Shown: positions 61,198 to 64,000 of the stretch, in pieces
Position numbering within the stretch: the first letter of the stretch is position 1
Layout of the letters: each line of letters begins with the position of its first letter
From: JAATFS01 sp037145635
GTDB lineage: Bacteria > Pseudomonadota > Gammaproteobacteria > Xanthomonadales > Xanthomonadaceae
Direction of reading: 5' to 3'
DNA: 64,000 nucleotides
Assembly: GCA_037145635.1 (NCBI GenBank)
Contig: JBBCXB010000003.1
Span: 62,001 to 126,000 of the forward strand
Translations under genes and position numbers: made by a program
The notes under the pieces: model-generated
What the model was told of the DNA's origin: nothing
Database searches by the model: none
The model's input: only the letters and a program-made list of their open reading frames with translations

Positions 61198-61542
61198 TCA
61201 GCCGCAGTAGACCGCGGTGATGTTGTTGGTCGGGCCGGTTTCCACGGTCAGGCGCTCGCCGCCGGTCTCGCCGGCGCCCTGCGCCGGGTCGGCCAGTCCG
61301 CTGGCGGTGGTGCCGCCGCTCTCGCGTTCGCCGCGCAGCACCTGGACCTGCAGGCTGTCGCTGTCGACGCGGGCGCGCTCGATGGTCTGGTCCGAGGCCG
61401 CCAGGCCCACCGCGCCGCGCACCATGTTGGTGTGGCACTGGCCCGAGATCACGCCGTCGATGGGCTGCACCTGTGCCACCTGGGCGGTGCTGCAGGCGGA
61501 CAGGGCCACGAGGGCGAGGGCGGGGACGAGCAGACGGATCAT
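61198..61542 (-). CDS. I78-like peptidase inhibitor lipoprotein (copy B)
   Basis: A 114-residue lipoprotein with lipobox LSAC near residue 18. The end ERLTVETGPTNNITAVYCG resembles the I78 pattern, with an early cysteine (ISGQCHTN) to pair with the last one; the middle is more divergent than in copy A and contains a glycine-rich insert (ADPAQGAGETGG). The ATG at 61542 follows from the signal peptide MIRLLVPALALVALSAC. The assignment is weaker than for copy A. Confidence 0.65.
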   Translation of the reverse strand: MIRLLVPALALVALSACSTAQVAQVQPIDGVISGQCHTNMVRGAVGLAASDQTIERARVDSDSLQVQVLRGERESGGTTASGLADPAQGAGETGGERLTVETGPTNNITAVYCG

Positions 61543-61942
61543 GGCCGGGACTCCGGATCGACGAGAGGGGAACGCGCACGAGCGTGAACGCGCAGACGTG
61601 TTTACCACATGAAGCCGTCGGCCGGGCGCCGGAGGCAAGGCCCTGGGCGAATTTCCGGGCCTGCGATCGGCAAGGCATCGGCCGGGCGCCGCCGTTCCCG
61701 CAGTGCCTGCGGAGGCCATCGACCGGCATCGACCGCGGCGCAACGGCGGTCGTGCCGGCCGCAGCGCCCGGACGTCGGAGTGCTGGAACGCCCGGAGCGT
61801 CGGCGCCGGAGTAGCAACGTGCGGCCGGTATCCAAGCTGCGGGGGCAGGTCCCGCCAACCCGCTTCACGATGCCGTTCGCCGCCGACCGGACGTGGCGAG
61901 CGCCGAGCCCGCCCAGGACAGCGATCCCTGCCCTCCGGCCTA
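61543..61942. other. non-coding region upstream of blaI
   Basis: About 400 bp between the divergent I78-like gene and the blaI promoter. No protein-like frame was recognised. Confidence 0.4.
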
Positions 61943-61986
61943 TTGACTACACCTGTCGTCATGCTACGGTAGCTACAACTGTAGTC
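61943..61986 (+). promoter_or_regulatory. promoter and two BlaI-type operators
   Basis: TTGACT (61943-61948) and TACGGT (61965-61970) can act as -35 and -10 with 16-bp spacing. GACTACACCTGTCGTC (61945-61960) and CTACAACTGTAG (61973-61984) are inverted TACA/TGTA sites of the BlaI/MecI kind, one over the -35 and one past the -10, 26 bp apart. This predicts repression by the adjacent regulator. Confidence 0.75.
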
Positions 61987-61999
61987 ATGGAGACGGGGC

Positions 62000-62386
62000 A
62001 TGCGGCGCAAGACCATCGGGGACCAGGAACTGGCCCTGCTGCAGTATCTGGGGGAACACGGCGCACTGAGCGTCGGCGAGGTGGCGGCCGGGTTCGGCGA
62101 GTCCCGCGGACTGGCGCGCTCGACCGTGCTGACGATGATGGAGCGGCTGCGCGCCAAGGCCTACCTGGCGCGCGAGCCGGTCGACGGGGTCTATCGCTAC
62201 GCCGCCACCGCCGCGCAGGACGACGTGGTGCGGGGGGCGGTCGGCAGCTTCGTCGAGAAGACCCTGCAGGGGTCGGTGTCGCCGTTCGTGGCCTGGATGT
62301 CGCAGCGCGCCGAGGTCAGCGACGACGAGCTGGCCGAGCTGGAGGCGCTGGTCGCCAAGCTGCAGTCGCAGCGGCGGGAGGGCTGA
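62000..62386 (+). CDS. BlaI/MecI/CopY-family transcriptional repressor
   Basis: A 128-residue winged-helix repressor. The DNA-binding part starts IGDQELALLQYLGEHGALSV and holds LARSTVLTMMERLRAKAYL; the C-terminal helix pair (about 75-125) gives the dimer. BlaI proteins are removed by cleavage when a partner M56 sensor protease is activated. The partner gene starts 3 bp after its stop, and two matching operators lie just upstream, so autoregulation is likely. No beta-lactamase gene is present in the window. Confidence 0.93.
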   Translation: MRRKTIGDQELALLQYLGEHGALSVGEVAAGFGESRGLARSTVLTMMERLRAKAYLAREPVDGVYRYAATAAQDDVVRGAVGSFVEKTLQGSVSPFVAWMSQRAEVSDDELAELEALVAKLQSQRREG

Positions 62387-62389
62387 GCC

Positions 62390-64000
62390 ATGCCGAGCCT
62401 GTTCGAGACGATGCTTGCGCGCCTGGCCGCCACCAGCGTGCAGACGCTGCTGCTGGTGGCGCTGGTATGGGGGGTGTGCCGCGGGGTGAAGCGCCTGCCG
62501 GCCGCCACCCAGTGTGCGCTGTGGTGGCTGGTGGGGCTGCAGGCGGTGCTCGGGCTGGTCTGGGGCGGCGCGCTGGAACTGCCGGTGCTGCCCGCGGTGC
62601 CGGCCACGACGGCGGGCGCCGCACTGCCCGCGTCGGCGGCCGTGTTGCCGCAGGCACTGCCGGTGGCGGCGCAGGAGCCGGCCCTGGCGTGGCCGCAGCT
62701 GGTGATCGCGCTGTGGGCTGCCGGCGTGCTGTCGATGCTGCTGCGCACCGGGTGGGCGTACCGCACCAGCCGCCGCCGGGTGCGTGACGCGGTGCCGTGC
62801 CGCGACGCCGCCCTGACCGGGGCGCTGCGCCTGGCGGCCGAGGCGCACGGCCTGCGGCGGGCGCCGCCGCTGCGGTTGTCCGAGCGGATCGATTCGCCGC
62901 AGCTGGTGGGCCCGTGGCGCCCGGTACTGCTGTTGCCGGCGCGGCGCATGGCGCATTTCGCCGACGACGACCTGGACATGGCGCTGACCCATGAACTGGT
63001 GCACCTGCGCCGGCGCGACCTGTGGTGGGGCCTGGTACCGGCCCTCGCCCAGCACCTGCTGTTCTTCCACCCGCTGGTCCACCTGGCCGTGCGCGAGTAC
63101 GCGATCGCCCGCGAGGCGGCCTGCGACGCCGCGGTGGTGGCCGGCAGCGGCCATTGCCGCCACGACTACGGACGCCTGCTGGTACAGCTCGGCGTCGCCC
63201 CGCGGCCCGGTGCCGGCCTCGCCAGTGCCTCGCCGTCCTTCCTCAGCCTCAAGCGGAGATTGCTCATGCTGCAGCACACGACTTCGTTCCCGCGCCTGGG
63301 TGCGGCGCTGATCCTGGCCACCGTGGCCGCCGTCGGGGTCCTCCCGCTGCGGCTGGTGGCGCAGCCGATACCTCCGGTTCCTCCCGTGCCGCCGGCCCCG
63401 GGGGCGGTTGCCCCCGCCGCCCCCGCCCTGCCCGCGGCACCGGCGGCTCCCCCTGCGTCCGCGGCTCCGGCCGCTCCGGCCGCCCCGGCAGCGCCCGCGA
63501 TGCCGGCCAAGCCGGTCCCTCCCAAGGCACCGCCGGCGCCGGCGTCGCCGACCACCGGCCTGGTCACCGAGGGCCGCCTGGACCTGTCGCCCCGGCCCGG
63601 GCAGGACGCCTACGTGCTGCTGCACGACGGCCGCAACCTGATGAGCGGGTCGCTGGACGACCTCGGCGAGGCGCGCCGGCTGGCCGGTGACCAGCCCTTG
63701 CTGTGGTTCCGCCGCGACGGCCACCGCTACGTGGTGCGCGACCCCGCCACGCTCGCGCGCTTCCAGGCGCTGTACCGGCCCACCCTGGACCTGGCCGGGC
63801 GGCAGGGCGACCTGGGCCAGCGCCAGGGCGCGCTCGGCGCACGCCAGGGGGAGCTGGGCCAGCAGATCGCCGAGATCGGCACGCGCGCGGCGGCGGCAGC
63901 GATCGAGCAGGCGCACGCCGCGATCGGGTCGGCATCGGCTCCGGTGACCTCCGCCGCGGCGCGGTCGGCCGCCCGTTCGGCTGCCGAGGACCTGCGCCGC
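62390..64000 (+). CDS. M56-family (BlaR1-like) membrane metalloprotease sensor, 3' end outside window
   Basis: At least 537 residues, open at the window end. Membrane segments lie near 15-30, 45-65 and 100-120, a zinc protease domain follows with HELVH at 201-205 and EAACDAAV near 245, and a last membrane segment near 300-320. The periplasmic part starts with a long proline/alanine-rich linker (about 325-390), then a small domain and a glutamine/glycine-rich heptad stretch (GDLGQRQGALGARQGELGQQ). No penicillin-binding sensor domain is seen up to the cut. It probably cleaves the BlaI-type repressor after an envelope signal. Confidence 0.88.
   Translation, partial: MPSLFETMLARLAATSVQTLLLVALVWGVCRGVKRLPAATQCALWWLVGLQAVLGLVWGGALELPVLPAVPATTAGAALPASAAVLPQALPVAAQEPALAWPQLVIALWAAGVLSMLLRTGWAYRTSRRRVRDAVPCRDAALTGALRLAAEAHGLRRAPPLRLSERIDSPQLVGPWRPVLLLPARRMAHFADDDLDMALTHELVHLRRRDLWWGLVPALAQHLLFFHPLVHLAVREYAIAREAACDAAVVAGSGHCRHDYGRLLVQLGVAPRPGAGLASASPSFLSLKRRLLMLQHTTSFPRLGAALILATVAAVGVLPLRLVAQPIPPVPPVPPAPGAVAPAAPALPAAPAAPPASAAPAAPAAPAAPAMPAKPVPPKAPPAPASPTTGLVTEGRLDLSPRPGQDAYVLLHDGRNLMSGSLDDLGEARRLAGDQPLLWFRRDGHRYVVRDPATLARFQALYRPTLDLAGRQGDLGQRQGALGARQGELGQQIAEIGTRAAAAAIEQAHAAIGSASAPVTSAAARSAARSAAEDLRR

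Noticed and set aside
61609..62787. A 392-codon plus-strand frame over the blaI start and the M56 gene
   Set aside because: It crosses the promoter, blaI and the sensor gene in the wrong frame and has skewed composition.

Overview
The window is chromosomal DNA (about two thirds GC) from a gammaproteobacterium of the family Xanthomonadaceae. The evidence is gene order and protein style: mnmE-yidC-rnpA-rpmH facing away from dnaA-dnaN-recF-gyrB, then a tonB-exbB-exbD1-exbD2 cluster next to pdxJ, plus a PA0069-type radical SAM protein, tandem GH5 enzymes and I78-type lipoproteins. The genus (Lysobacter, Luteimonas, Pseudoxanthomonas or a relative) cannot be fixed by eye.

Layout. 1-9.8 kb: the end of an amino acid permease, a DUF2628 membrane protein, a GAF-PAS-PAS-GGDEF diguanylate cyclase, a secreted M19 dipeptidase, an RlmI-type methyltransferase with a DUF2185 partner, a TerC protein behind a manganese (yybP-ykoY) riboswitch, a rhomboid protease and a secreted glycerophosphodiester phosphodiesterase. 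9.9-13.2 kb: a TonB-dependent receptor divergent from a class A acid phosphatase lipoprotein; with the phosphodiesterase this looks like an organophosphate-scavenging group. 13.8-24.9 kb: the replication origin region. DnaA boxes lie on both sides of dnaA, there is an AT-rich island between dnaN and recF, and three parS-like sites are present, two of them inside recF. 25-31.5 kb: a CPBP protease, an M48 lipoprotein protease, a TPR protein and the TonB-ExbB-ExbD energising complex, closed by a shared terminator against pdxJ.

31.5-47 kb: housekeeping and envelope genes: cardiolipin synthase, radical SAM protein, 2OG-Fe(II) oxygenase, a deoxyribosyltransferase-like protein, small cysteine-cluster and hypothetical proteins, a FadL-type porin, a second rhomboid, DUF1820, a 2-hydroxyacid dehydrogenase, the EnvC-CtpA cell-wall pair, an exported protein built of seven 18-19-residue VNG repeats, and an M28 peptidase. 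47-64 kb: a double-PepSY protein, two tandem GH5 glycosidases separated by a 1-kb non-coding spacer with a 7/14-bp tandem repeat array, a zinc alcohol dehydrogenase, the gltBD glutamate synthase operon, a type IB topoisomerase flanked by two I78-like lipoproteins, and a BlaI/M56 (BlaR1-like) sensor pair with its operators, cut by the window end.

No rRNA, tRNA, transposase, prophage or CRISPR was seen. Start codons were chosen by family length, signal peptides and ribosome binding sites. Family names come from recognised motifs, not from database searches.
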